Of a DNA stretch of 64,000 nucleotides, positions 10,821 to 22,176 are shown piece after piece. Each line of letters begins with the position of its first letter. Position 1 is the first letter of the stretch. The DNA is from Phyto melanocephala (taxonomy: Eukaryota > Arthropoda > Insecta > Diptera > Rhinophoridae): positions 58,557,841 through 58,621,840 of the forward strand of contig OW799233.1 of the NCBI GenBank assembly GCA_941918925.1, in the 5' to 3' direction. The position numbers and the translations under genes were made by a program. The notes beneath the pieces are model-generated. The model made no database searches and was not told where the DNA came from. It was given only the letters and a program-made list of their open reading frames with translations.

Positions 10821-11734
10821 TATTCACAAAAAAATAGTCTGTTTAATTTAATTTTATTTTAACTTTTTATTAAATTCTTCACAATTCACAATTATTTTTA
10901 TCTCTTTTTTACCAATTTTTAAGAGAATTTGCACAATTTTTCACAATTTTTAAAATTTTTCAACTAATGGCGCCCACAAATGTAAACAATAAAAAATAGA
11001 AGCACACATAAACACACAAACAAAATTTGACAATTCAATATTAAAAAGAGCGCTCAGCTGATAAACAGCTGGCTTAATAAGTTCACCTGATAATGAATTC
11101 GCCTTGCTTTTAAGCGTCTAAAATCACTTAAATAGATTTTAATTTAAAAAGTAAGCACCATTAGTATTACAAGTGCAAAAATGGTTTTTTGCGTTCCAGC
11201 AATTTTGGGTAGTTTTGGCAAATTTAGAGAGTAATTTTCATTTTACTCTCATTAGTCCGAACTTGTCCGAGATCTTGTGGAACACACCTATAATTGTACG
11301 ATCTGACAACCGTGTGTACGAAGCTTTATACATTTATTTGTTGTTTATTATGATCGTTTGTGTGTATACGGCTTAAGCAGCCGTATTTGCTAGCAGGGAT
11401 GCCACAAAAAATATTATTCCTAACAAATTTGTCAAAAAATGCACTAAAATCTACAAAAAACTTCCATTTTTGCACATAATTTTTCTATATACTTACATTT
11501 ATATTTAAAAAATAAAAAGAATAATCAAATGGTAGTAAATAAATATAATTTATCAATTAATATAAGTATTAAATAATTTTTTTATATATTAATTGATATA
11601 TATTCTTTAATTAGTATTTGAAAATATCCAAAATACAGTTTTGTTTACATCAATATTTGAAGAAAAGTGTTACTAAGTCAAAGTATATGCCACTACTTTG
11701 GTAATTTTTTTGAATCATAACACTATGCTATGCG

Positions 11735-12430
11735 CTTTAGCTTATTGAAAAAACTTAAAAAAACGAAATTCAGCAATAAAATTTCCTTTAAGAAAAGTAA
11801 AACTTCTTTCTAACATCCGCAGTCGTTTTAGAAACATAATTTTTTTTTTAACAAAAATTCATTTTTTTTATCGAAATTTCGAAATTTTTGTTTTTTAAAA
11901 ATTCATAAAAAATTAAAAGTTGGAGCTAGGCTTCTAATTTTTTGCAGACATATAAAAAACGAAGCTGCAAACAAAACAAGCCATATATGTCTAAAATCTG
12001 TTAGCAACTTTTGATTTTAATCACAAAAGTCGACAAATTTTAATTAATTTAAGAATTTCATTAAACGCAACCCCCCTTAGGGATTGTGATAAAGGGAAAG
12101 TATAATTTGAGAAATTGTTAAGAACAAAAAACATTGGAGGTCGGTCATACATTTTATCCTCCTAGGAGTGAATCCTAGGCCTTAGAAATGATGGGAATGA
12201 AAAATAAAGTTGCGCTGGTCATACATTTGGCCCGTGTGGGGGTATCTCAGGCGCTGCAGGGTTCTACGCGAATAAAAAACAAAGTTCCAAACAAAAGAAG
12301 CTATTAGTGATTAAAGTCTGTCTATAACTTTGGATTTTTTCAGAAAAGATGAAATTTTTTAATTTTTTTAATAACAAAACTTTTCAAACATTTATTTTTG
12401 TTAAGTAGTTAAAGTTTTTAATAATTTTTT
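11735..12430. repeat. Left inverted arm of copy 2 (outer end missing)
   Basis: Reverse complement of the right arm: GTCGACAAATTT, AACATTGGAGGTCGGTCATA, GGCCTTAGAAATGATGGG, GTCTGTCTATAAC and GTTAAGTAGTTAAAG blocks appear in mirrored order at 14627-15330. Confidence 0.8.
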
Positions 12431-12453
12431 TAAAAATTTTTTTTAAAAATCTT

Positions 12454-12545
12454 TTTTATTTTTCGAGCTCAAGGTCCGTAAGAAACATTAAAATAAATAA
12501 TTTAAATCATGCTAATATTTCGATATTCTTTGAATATCATCATCA
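12454..12545 (-). repeat. Penelope-like 3-prime end fragment (a)
   Basis: On the minus strand this reads CCTGATGATGATATTC, AAA, GAATATCGAAATATT, GCATGATTTAAATTA and ends ACGGACCTTGAGCTCG. The same end occurs on the plus strand at 13640-13712 and 14548-14626. The hairpin core and the GAAATATT word resemble the Penelope-like element at 44453-44490. Confidence 0.5.
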
Positions 12546-12701
12546 GGGCCTTTCTATCAAATAAAAACTAAAAACAAAATAAAAAACGAACTTATTAGAT
12601 TTAGAATTACTAAATAAAACATTTACAGTACATTAACAAGGTGAGTGAAAAAACATAAAATAATTATGACAAAAGTACCCATCTATATATATAAAAGTGA
12701 A

Positions 12702-12731
<30 letters not shown>
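12702..12731. repeat. GT dinucleotide microsatellite
   Basis: About 14 GT units near the 5-prime end of the Helitron. Confidence 0.9.
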
Positions 12732-12732
<1 letters not shown>

Positions 12733-12825
12733 TAGCTATAGACTCTGAAACTGTAAAACCGATCGGGCTCAAACTTTGGTAAGTTGTTGTACACATACCG
12801 GGGAGTGTTTATGGATGAAAAAAAG

Positions 12826-13480
12826 TGGGCGGGGCCACGCCCATAAAAAATTAGTTATCAGTTTTAGCTACTTGCACTTGACCGATTTTTCTGAAACTTT
12901 ACACACATATCGAGCTCTCATGACTAAATAATTTCGTGATAAGAAAAGTGGGCGGGGCCACGCCCCTAAAAAAGTTTTAATTTTGAGGCACTTGCACTGG
13001 ACCGATTTTTCTTAAACTTTGCACACATATTAAGCTCTCGTGACTGTATAATTTTAAGATTAAAAAAGTGGGCGGGGCCACGCCCATAAAAAAAGGCTAT
13101 AATTTTGAGGTACTTGCACCAGACTGATTTTTCTGAAACTTTGCACACATATTGAGCTGTCATGATTAAATAATTTCGTGATTAGAAAAGTGGGCAGTGC
13201 CACGCCCATAAAAAAAAGGTATCATTTTAAGGTACTTGCACTGGACCGATTATTCTGAAACTTTGCACACATATTGAGCTGTTATGACTTTACAATTTCG
13301 TAATTAGAAAAGTGGGCAGGGCCACGCCCATAAAAACAATTTTAATTTTGAGGTACTTGCACTGGTCCGATTCTTCTGAAACTTTGCACACATATTGAGC
13401 AGCTATGACTTTACAATTTCGTGACTAGAAAAGTTGGCAATGACACGCCTATAAAAAAATTATAATTTTTAGGTTTTTGC
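12826..13480 (+). repeat. Tandem array, about 121-bp unit, six copies
   Basis: GTGGGCGGGGCCACGCCC recurs at about 12826, 12946, 13067, 13189, 13310 and (diverged) 13431. Each is followed by an AT-rich spacer, a GGTACTTGCACTGGACCGAT-like block and a TGAAACTTTGCACACATAT block. Confidence 0.85.
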
Positions 13481-13589
13481 ACTTGATATTCAATTAAAAT
13501 TCAGAATGCATTTCGATTCATTAAGGGGCGTAGCAATGCGCGCCGGGTTTGGCTAGTTACAAATATTTATTAAAAAATTTTTGAAACAG

Positions 13590-13712
13590 CACAACATAAA
13601 TACTGCATGTCATTTCACATTAACATCTGTTTATGCACATGATTGGCATGATTTAAATTATTAATTTTAATATTTTTAACGGACCTTGAGCTCGAAAAAT
13701 AAAAAAGTTTTT
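13590..13712 (+). repeat. Penelope-like 3-prime end fragment (c)
   Basis: Shares ACTGCATGTCATTTCACATT and GGCATGATTTAAATTATT with the fragment at 14510-14626, and ends ACGGACCTTGAGCTCGAAAA. Together with fragment (a) it forms an inverted pair around the Helitron. Confidence 0.5.
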
Positions 13713-13800
13713 AAAAAATTTTTTTAAAAAAATTATTATAATAGAAAGGTCAAATAATAAGAACATATAAAAAATGTTGTTAAAGTTTTTATTTAGAAAT

Positions 13801-14505
13801 TTATTCTTCTTCCTCCTGCAAATTCCAACAAATTTCCCCTAATAGCGAATCAAGTTGTTTGCCGCTATACCAGTGTTCGAGCCTGGCTGTTACTTGGTGA
13901 AATATCTCGCCATGTTCATCAGACTCGGCTGGTGATTGTTCATTAAATTTTTCGGCATGGTAATAGTAAATAGTTAGAGTTCATACCTTCTTTTACTTTC
14001 ATGCCGCTTAATCGTGAAAAAACTCAGAGCAATTCGGTAAAAGCAACACCATCTGCACTCAATGCTTTTATAAAATTTTTTACAATACCCAGTTTGATGT
14101 GGAGTGGAGGAAGCAAAATCTTTTCCATCGGCACAAGTGGTAATTCAATAACATTGTTTCTATGTTTCTGGTCGCCACCGAAACGCGTATTCCCTAAGCA
14201 CATGAAGCACATATTTTTATTATAGCGCAATTGCATGCCTCTTAAAAGAGCTACCCCTTTTAAATCTGCGCATATTTTCCACTTTAGGTCTTCATATTTA
14301 ATTAACTGTATTATTTTTTTAATTGTTGCATATGTCTCTTAAGTATTTGTGCTTAGTGCTATCGAAATACAACTGTTTAAATTAGTGACATGTAGCAAAA
14401 CTGCTTTTAAGCTACTTTTGGAAGAATTAATGAATAAGCGCCAATCTCCAGGATTATATTCATTTTGCATTGTTAAAACCAAGCCGCGGATGTTAGTAAA
14501 ACATA
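13801..14505 (-). pseudogene. Decayed candidate transposase, copy 2
   Basis: Homologous to the gene at 160-1827 in the same orientation. It retains the C-terminal LQEEEE-type end, a VPMEKILLPPLHIKLGIVKN block, CLGNTRFGGDQ and part of the GDWRLFI region. About 280 bases around the last intron and C-terminal exon are deleted near 13965, and everything upstream of the WRLFID region is lost at about 14505. The LLPPLHIKLG motif is the most conserved element of this family as I know it and is clearer here than in copy 1. Confidence 0.65.
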
Positions 14506-14509
14506 AAAA

Positions 14510-14626
14510 CTGCATGTCATTTCACATTAACATCTGTTTGTGCATAAAGGATATCGAAATATTGGCATGATTTAAATTATTTATTTTAATGTTTTTAACG
14601 GACCTCGAGCTCGAAAAATAAAAAGA
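14510..14626 (+). repeat. Penelope-like 3-prime end fragment (b)
   Basis: AACTGCATGTCATTTCACAT, then GGATATCGAAATATTGGCAT and the end ACGGACCTCGAGCTCGAAAA. It truncates the decayed transposase on one side and abuts the right inverted arm on the other. Confidence 0.5.
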
Positions 14627-15484
14627 GAAATTATTAAAAACTTTAACTTTAACTACTTAACAATAATAAATGTTTTAAAAGTTTGGTTATTAAAAAAATT
14701 AAAAAATTTCATCTTTTCTGAAAAAATCCAAAGTTGTAGACAGACTTTAATCACTAATAGCTTATTTTGTTTGGAACTTTGTTTTTTATTCACGTAGAAC
14801 CCTAGCCTTAAATTTTGCACCTGCAGCGCCTGAGATACCCCTACACGGGCCAAATGTATGCCCAGCGCAACTTTATTTTTCATTCCCATCATTTGTTTCT
14901 AAGGCCTAGGATTCACGCCTAGGGGGATAAAATGTATGACCGACCTCCAATGTTTTTTGTTCTTAACATTTTCTCAAATTATACTTTCCCTTTATTACAA
15001 TCCCTATGGGGGGTTGCGTTTAATGAAATTCTTAAATTAATTAAAATTTGTCGACTTTTGTGATTAAAATCAAAAGTTGCTAACAGATTTTAAAGATTTA
15101 TGGCTTGTTTTGTTTGCAGCTTCGTTTTTTATATGTCTGCGAAAAGTAGAAGCATAGCTCCAACTTTTAATTTTGTATGAATTTTTAAAAAACAAAAATT
15201 TCGAAATTTCGATAAAAAAAAAATTAATTTTTAATTTGTTTTCTTAAAGCAATTTTATTGCGGAATTTCGGTTTTTTAAATTTTTTCAATAAACTAAAGC
15301 GTTTTTAAGTTACGCGAACATATGTTGTGCAACCCCCTCCATTTTCGAAATAACGGTATATCTCGAAAACCAGAGCCAATCTTAAAAAACTGGGGGCACC
15401 ACTAGATTCAGCGTACCCGAGTTATGTTGAAACGCCAGGTGCCCAGTTTGTCACGAAAAAAAAGTGTCAATTTCTTGCACAGTG
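14627..15484. repeat. Right inverted arm of copy 2
   Basis: A mirror of the left arm plus about 240 additional outer bases. The additional part includes GAGCCAATCTTAAAAAACTG and GGTGCCCAGTTTGTCACG, which also occur in copy 1 near 2800-2890. Confidence 0.8.
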
Positions 15485-15880
15485 TAATTAATTTCCTATA
15501 TAAGTATTGATATAATTGGAATATATGTCCTGACTTAACTTTTATTTAAAATATAAATAGATATCAAAATTGAAGGCATTTCTACATATTTCCTTACAGC
15601 GTTTGTTTTCTTTATTATGTAAAATATTTTCATTGACATCAAAAGTTATCTACTATATATTCATGTTTCAAGTTTATATGATAAACTATTTAACATGTAA
15701 CTTGTATAAAAAAATAAGACGCTTAAATGGAAACATGATTTTTAATTGAAATGTTTATTGGCGAAGTATTTTTACTTTGTGTTTTACCACTAAAAATATT
15801 GCTCTACAAAACAAACAAATGCACAAAATTACAAAAATTTATACCATAAAAATATCCAGTTGAATTAAACTGGCTCCCCT
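15485..15880. other. Intergenic, nothing recognised
   Basis: AT-rich sequence with no open reading frame or repeat of note. Confidence 0.3.
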
Positions 15881-16189
15881 AAAGGCCATGACTGACTATC
15901 CTACAAAGTCGTGCTATTATGTCAAATAAAAATCTGATAGTTTTCTGTTCTACATGAAAAAATCGCAACAAAATGTGTTATTGGATGCCACACTGTCATA
16001 CTTGCTTGGAAAAAGCAACTCTGATCGCACAGAAACTATTATTTTATGAAAATTTCCAAAAGATTATCAAATCGGACACACTTGTCAAAAAATCTGTCAC
16101 ACATGTTCAATTTGTGTCCACACTTTCTGAACACACATACAATTTTTGACATATCGAACGACTAAATCTGATAGTCAGTCATGGCCTTT
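15881..16189. mobile_element. 309-bp MITE with 20-bp perfect TIRs
   Basis: AAAGGCCATGACTGACTATC at 15881-15900 is exactly inverted at 16170-16189. The interior is non-coding. No obvious target duplication lies outside the ends, so the superfamily is not assigned. Confidence 0.6.
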
Positions 16190-16872
16190 ATTGTTGTCTT
16201 TTTTTCAGTAATACCCAGCGAGCATGTGGGATTTATTTTAAATTTATAAAATAGAAAAAAAATCTTATTTTAAGATATATTTATTAGTTCTAGCAGAGAT
16301 ATTTGTTGTTTATTGTTTTTCTTATTACTTTTTTTTTAGATATTTTAAGTCCCTCAAGAAAAAATGATATGGTTTTTGTTTGTTTTTCTTTATAAATTAT
16401 CCAAAAAACAAAAACAGAATATCGTTTTTTCTGCGGGAAAATAATAATCAGACAATAGCATTATGTTTACTAACTTATAAATAACTATTTAGTGGTTGAT
16501 TAAAACCTTTTAAAATTGATTTGTCTCGTTATACAGCTTATAATATAAGCTAAGAATGTATAACACGGCATAATACTTTAATATTTGTGTCCTTGTTTGC
16601 TGGGTATCAAGTATTTTACAGAAATAATGACACTCTCTTTGTTGTGTTCCTATCCAGCGTTGTAAACTTTAGCTTTATGCAATATTATTTGTGCTTTTTA
16701 AAATTTTTGTCGCGCAAAAAATTTGAGTCAGTGCTCGATGTGATTTCTTAAATTCTTTGGTGCATTATTTTTCTTATCGAAGTAAAAATACTAAATTCAA
16801 ATAAAGAACAATTTTTGCAAGGTAAATTTCTTACGAAGCAACGCAACAAAAATAATAAGAATTAATAATAGA
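16190..16872. other. Intergenic, nothing recognised
   Basis: AT-rich non-coding sequence running up to the left target duplication TAGA (16869-16872) of the solo LTR. Confidence 0.3.
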
Positions 16873-18749
16873 TGTTACGGATTTTTTCTATTAATTTTTT
16901 CTTCTTGAAAAACCTCCTATGCCTTTCAAAATTACACATTCGAATTTTCTGGCAAGGCCCGATAATTCTACGTTTCTTTTACATATTTGCATATATATAT
17001 ATACACATATACATATGCAACTGTTACGGTTGGCAACCAATTTTTTTTATATGAGTTTCGATAGACGATCACAAACGGAAAGTTTTGTCACCTCTCATGT
17101 CCTTACGTCTCCTCTTACAATTGCCATCACGTCAGTTTACCGTTAAATTGTTTGACCAATAGCAGCACGACACATTTCAAACCGGTTTTGTGGAAAGAGG
17201 AATGGAAAAGAAAAAAGATTTTGCAAGTGATGCCTTTCAGCGATTTGCTGATTTTGCATAATTTTTATAAGGGCCCAGTAGGCAAGATCACCTACTGGCA
17301 ACTTTGCAAAAAGAAAAAGAAAGGGAAAGAGAAGAAAAGAAAAGTCAGATTAAGAAAAGTTGAAAGTTGACAGTTGGTTTTAAGAGGTCGAAAGGTAAAG
17401 TCTAGTTTGAAAAAAAAAGTCGGTGTGAAGATTTTTGAAAATAAAGGTTTTAAATTAACAAGAATATTATAAAAATTAAAAGGCTTAAGGAAATGTAAAG
17501 TGTGAGGATAAACTATTTCTGTTGAAAAAAAAAAATTTTAAAGTCAAAAACTACAAAACGTACATCAAATAACATTAATTGGAAGCATTTTTCAAAAGGA
17601 CAATAAATATTGAATGAAAATGAGAAATAATAAAATTATTGTATAAAACGTAAAATGGCAATTTAATAAAGTGAAAATATACTGTTTTAAATTTAAGCGA
17701 ATAAGATCGTATAACTATATAGAGGAATTACTATTTTGAAAAAAAAGAATACACAAACAAATTATATAAAAGACGCAAAACATAAAAAAAGAAAAACGAA
17801 AAGAAAATTATATGAAAGGATAAATAAACGTTTTGTGCTAAACCGAACAAGCCAAGTTACCAAACAATTAAGCAATAAGAAATAAGAAAATTTGTAAATT
17901 ATATACGCAATTCGCACCGCTAAAATTTATTTTTCAAAAGAAAAAAAAATCAAGCACATGTCCGAAAGATATAATTTAAAATTACCAAGATTATACAAAA
18001 ATTAAACTAATTTTACAATAAAAACGCCCAACCAGCAACGTCAATTCTACCAGCAACGTCAACTCTACCAGCAACAACACAACAGCAGCGACCACATGTC
18101 CACCAGAAAAACTACCACCGGCTTCGATTTTTTTTTGTTAAGTATAGCCCTTATAAGTATTTTATTATTATAATTATTATTATAATTACTTTATCATAAT
18201 CATTATAATAATTATCGATATCATAACTATTATTATAAATATTATCGTTAAAATTATTACCACTAGTTTTTTTAATGAATGTGTATAACAATTACTTGTC
18301 AAAATAAACTTTCTCTGTAAGTTCATCATGAAATTCTAAATTTTCTTTATTCAGAGCAGGAATGTTGAAGGTAAGTGGGGTAAACTAAGCGGGTGATCAC
18401 GATATTGGGACAGACATTAAATTTTAGGTACTTGGTCTGTCATAGGAGCAAATTGCGGGAGGGAAACCAATAGTACCTGGTGTGACGATCCACCTGGTCA
18501 TGCCAACGTTTGCATAACGACAGCGATGTTAGATTTTAAAAGCTTTGTTTAAAAATTTCCCGTACTCTAAAGGTGTGTAGAGTACGGTCATATGTTCACG
18601 TGCCAAATACCCCGGGTTGAGAACCACTGACCTTTTTGCTCGAGCTAGCTGGCAACCGCCTTTCACGCCCTTAACCCAATATTTGGCTTGGGTATGTTTC
18701 GCTTTTATTATTTTTGTATTTGGTAGTTGAAAAATACCGGCACGTAACA
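16873..18749 (+). mobile_element. Solo LTR (1877 bp) with 4-bp TSD
   Basis: The block starts TGTTACGGATTTTTTC and ends CCGGCACGTAACA, giving the TG...CA and TGTTAC/GTAACA ends of Gypsy-type LTRs. TAGA lies directly on both sides (16869-16872 and 18750-18753), matching the 4-bp duplication made by many Ty3/Gypsy integrases. It contains AAAAGAAAAGAAAG-type tracts and a short CCAGCAACGTCAA tandem near 18030. No internal region remains, so it is the product of LTR-LTR recombination. Confidence 0.7.
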
Positions 18750-18762
18750 TAGACAATGCTTA

Positions 18763-20795
18763 TGTGTACTGTGTCACCCGGTGCACACAGTGTAGACACG
18801 CAACACAATGGAAAAAGGTGGTATCTCGTTACTGACAGGAGATTACTGCACTTTATTGCAAAAATGGCAGCTGGAGGAGTTTCCTTCTTTTTGGTTCGTG
18901 CAGCGTGGTAGCAAGTGGTCGTCAGCGGAAAAAAAAACACCTGCAGTAAGTAAAACAAACTAATATAAAAAGTAAGACCAGCGTGATAGCGAATGGGAAT
19001 CCGCCCAAATCTCAACCCATCTAGCGGAGTACCAAGAAGCTTAATCACCGGTGGAAAGACGTAGCTAAGGACAGTTCTCAGCAAGGTATATGCCGATACA
19101 CACGCGCTACTGTCAGGGCATCTAGGAGAGACGAAACAACACATTAAGCCAAATAGAACCACACCAACAAGAAAAACGAAAAATATCAGCCATCCACCAG
19201 TAGACCACAAAAGCTACAACCGCAGCAACAGTCACAACTTTTTTTTCACCACCACAATGATCGACGCATCTACCGAACTTCCACCAACATTCCAGCCGTA
19301 CCCTAAGCAACAATTTAGCCAGCCGACACGAACCATCCCAAAAGCCAGCAAGCAGAACACCAATTAGCATTCGCTTGTCAACTACCGCTTCATGTCAACA
19401 TTTGGAACAACAATAGCCATTATTTCAACTATCGCCCAGTAACAGTAAATACAATAGTTTCAGAACACCATAACCTCAAACTTGCCGATTCAACTATAGC
19501 CCAGTAACAGCCAACACAATAGTTTCAGAACACCATAACCTCAAACTTGCCGATTCAACTATAGCCCAGCCAACACCTACCCACCAACATTAGACAGATC
19601 AGGCAGCAGCCAACAACAAACGTTGATGATACAGCACGCCACACACCTCACCGCAAATAGATAAGTACTACCACCTTACTCTTATATTTATATTATTCAC
19701 AATGGATTAGTTTGTCACGGTTATTAACTAGTTAGAAACCTACGATTTAAGATTCAGGTTATAGTTAAGAAAAATTTTGACTAGTGTACGTTTTTTGTTC
19801 TACGAAATATAAATTATAAATGAGACGAAAACTGACCCAGTGCTTTCACTTGGCCCGGTTCTCATATATCAATTTAAATAACTTCCTAAGTAAAACAGTT
19901 TCAATTAACCAAGAAATTTAAATAATTATATATTCAGAAAATAAACGTGATTGTCTCGGCAAACAGTTTTTAATCGTGCTATTGATAGAAATAAAACTTT
20001 AATTCTTGTAAATTTTGTTACGTGGGAATAAGTGAAAATTTTTGATACTTAAAAAATAAAATTTTGGAATTATAATTAGATTTAACAAAAAGGGGTTAGA
20101 AACCAATATATGTATGTATGCAACGCTTTGCTTTGAGAACTGAAGTTTAATTACACACTTAGCTGAGTAGAGCTAAATTAATTAATTTAATTAAATTAAT
20201 AAATCCGTTGTTATTAACTGTACATTTTGTTAGTTATAAAAAGAAAAGAAAGAAAATATTGTAAACCGAACGTTCGAACGTAGGGTACGATAGGGTAAAT
20301 TTAGTTAAGATTATACGTTAAAATCGGCAATTCATTTGTTTATGAAATAAAATGAGAAAAGAACATATGATTGATTAGATTTGAAATGAACATGAAAATG
20401 TAAGGAAATTAATTGATCAAGGAGGTAAGTCAGAGGTGGTGGGTGACACAGTCTGGGGTATTCTTAACACCGTTTCGCACCCAGGATACCACGGTCAGGG
20501 GAGGGATATGCGAGGGCAGGGACATCTACGCCCATGGTGAGTGACATGCTACTTCAGCACTGGTACAAAATTTTTAACGTCAGTCTTGTGTTCGGTCCGC
20601 GACGAACCGCCACCCAAGCCCGCGAGCCTTAGCCGTGCAGTAATGACAAGATGCCAGTGCGCGGTACTGACGCAAAGACAATTTGAGACATCGACGACTT
20701 AGGGGTTCAGTGACAGTTTCGATGTCCCACTGGATAAATACTTTTTTTAGAGAACAACGAAGAAAACGTCCGGTTTTCAATAACGAAACATGACA
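18763..20795 (+). repeat. 5-prime LTR
   Basis: Starts TGTGTACTGTGTCAC and ends GAAACATGACA. It contains an internal tandem of about 65 bp (AACACAATAGTTTCAGAACA block, twice) near 19450-19570. It lacks a 37-bp segment present in the 3-prime LTR after position 18858, so the two LTRs have diverged since insertion or come from different copies. Open frames across it are shared with the other LTR and show no protein motif. Confidence 0.9.
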
Positions 20796-20800
20796 GTTAA

Positions 20801-20818
20801 TGGCGCCCAACGTGGGGC
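20801..20818 (+). promoter_or_regulatory. Primer binding site, tRNA-Lys type
   Basis: TGGCGCCCAACGTGGGGC lies five bases after the end of the 5-prime LTR. It matches the complement of the 3-prime end of a tRNA-Lys(1,2)-type primer as I know it. Confidence 0.8.
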
Positions 20819-22176
20819 GACGACGACTCAGAAGTTGGTTTAGCTTGTTCAGTTGTCTGTAGCTATGTTACTTTAAATTGAACCTGCTCAACTAACGAAG
20901 TCCGCCACACATTTACAATTAGACAGTTTAAGGAAAATCGAGGTGAATAGTAAGTGATTTTAAAATTTGAAAACAAAGTATAATTCAGTGAGTCAAGGAG
21001 AGAGTCCACTAGTCCATCCGTTTGCCACTGCTTATTTCTAACCAAATAGCTACTAACGTAAGTCTCATGGTCTTGAAGTTTAAGTACCATGATCGCGACA
21101 ACCATTTTTATGGTAGTTAAACGTTGAAAGGCAAAGTGAGTCCAGGTAGTCCGTCTGGGTTGACACATGTTGCCACTAGGCAGTTCATACGGAATATATT
21201 AACACTTTTATTCATTAACTTTCTCGAAAACTGTTTAGATTTTTTGGCTCGTTTAATGTACATGTCCTCACTAATAGATCTCACCACCTGATACCACTCT
21301 TGATCATTAATTGTATTAGTCGTTGATTAATTTAGGTAAACTTTACAAATATTACTAGACTTGGTCTTACAAATTTATAAAAGAAAATTTTTTGTATGAA
21401 GTAAATAAAAAAAAAAAAAATTTCTTTTGTTTTTGCTTATAAGGTATTGACAGATACCACAAAGCAAAGCAATAGGATACATATTTCCCAGCGAATATAT
21501 AAATCTTTGAAATATTTCTATAAATTGAATTGTTATTAGTATTTTAAGTATTTATAAAACATAAAAAAAACTCAGTGAATTGTCAAACATTTATATTATA
21601 TCATATCATATAATCATTATATATAAAGAAAAATAATAATAATAAATTTTTTTAATATATATCTGTTACAATTAATTAAGGTACTAAAGCCTCAAAAAGC
21701 TCAACGTTTATTAATTATTTTTGGTGTTAATAACACTATTTTGTTGAATCTAATTTGTTACAAAATACCCACTGTATGTCACTTACATTTAGACAAACAT
21801 CTTTGAATACACAAATTAATGCTATATAGAGGCATAAATTAACTTAGTTATCTGATAGAGAGACACATTTAGTGAATTTTTTTTGAATATAGAATTTTAC
21901 TCAGTTTATGGAAGTTTCCCTTAATCACATTTACAATTTTTCAGGAACAAATTTGCGTGTCGCAATTAACATTTGTTAATTAACACATTAACAGCATTTG
22001 TTCGGTTAATTGTTGCTAGAATATAGAGGTTCACTTTTTGCCTTTTTATCTTTCGAAATCGAATCTTTGTTAGCTATATAGTCGCAATTAGTTTACAGCA
22101 TTAGTCGAGTGTATTCTGCTGTTCAAATTTTTTGGGTTTGAAGCAGTTTTGAAAGTTTGAAAATTTTGTCTTCGAC
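20819..22176 (+). other. Retrotransposon untranslated leader
   Basis: A long non-coding AT-rich stretch between primer site and gag. No domain-bearing reading frame was found on either strand. Confidence 0.6.

Larger units (their letters stand above)
9155..11106 (-). mobile_element. P-superfamily-like element with THAP gene and 8-bp TSD
   Basis: The termini are CAAGGCGAATTCAATAAGGT (left) and, read inward from the right, CAAGGCGAATTCATTATCAG continuing into GTGAAC. An 8-bp duplication CTTTTAAG lies immediately outside both ends (9147-9154 and 11107-11114). Eight-base duplications, a CA-start and an AAGGTG-like block ~16 bases in fit the P superfamily. A minus-strand THAP exon supports this. 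No DDE catalytic domain was found in its 1952 bp, so the copy is non-autonomous. Confidence 0.75.
8694..11291. mobile_element. Older inverted-repeat element hosting a P-like insertion
   Basis: ATAGGTGTGTTCCACA (8694-8709) is repeated inverted at the other end (about 11276-11291). An AGTCCGAACTTG block lies inside each end, and AGAGAGTAATT occurs on both sides. Without the inner element (9155-11106 plus one target duplication) it would be about 640 bp, so it looks like a non-autonomous element. No convincing target duplication was found. Confidence 0.55.
12682..13556 (+). mobile_element. Non-autonomous Helitron
   Basis: Starts TCTATATATATAAAAGTG and ends GCGCGCCGGGTTTGGCTAG. The host bases are A before and T after, as expected for rolling-circle insertion between A and T. 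The GGGGCG...CGCGCC pair just before the CTAG end can form the short terminal hairpin. It contains a GT microsatellite and a 121-bp tandem array and has no coding capacity. Confidence 0.75.
11735..15484 (-). mobile_element. Long-TIR DNA element, copy 2, with nested insertions
   Basis: Inverted arms at 11735-12430 and 14627-15484 flank a decayed minus-strand gene homologous to that of copy 1. The left arm lacks the outer ~240 bases present on the right, starting abruptly at GCTTTAGCTTATTG. A Penelope-like fragment pair and a Helitron sit between the left arm and the gene. The right end is TTCTTGCACAGTG, identical to copy 1. Confidence 0.75.

Noticed and set aside
18763..18766. Target duplication for the Gypsy element
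   Set aside because: CTTA on the left and TTTG on the right differ; shifting the borders a few bases did not give a match.
18671..19210. 179-codon minus-strand frame in the 5-prime LTR
   Set aside because: It lies across the LTR start, is hydrophobic without motifs, and its partner in the other LTR is disrupted; most likely chance in a long LTR.
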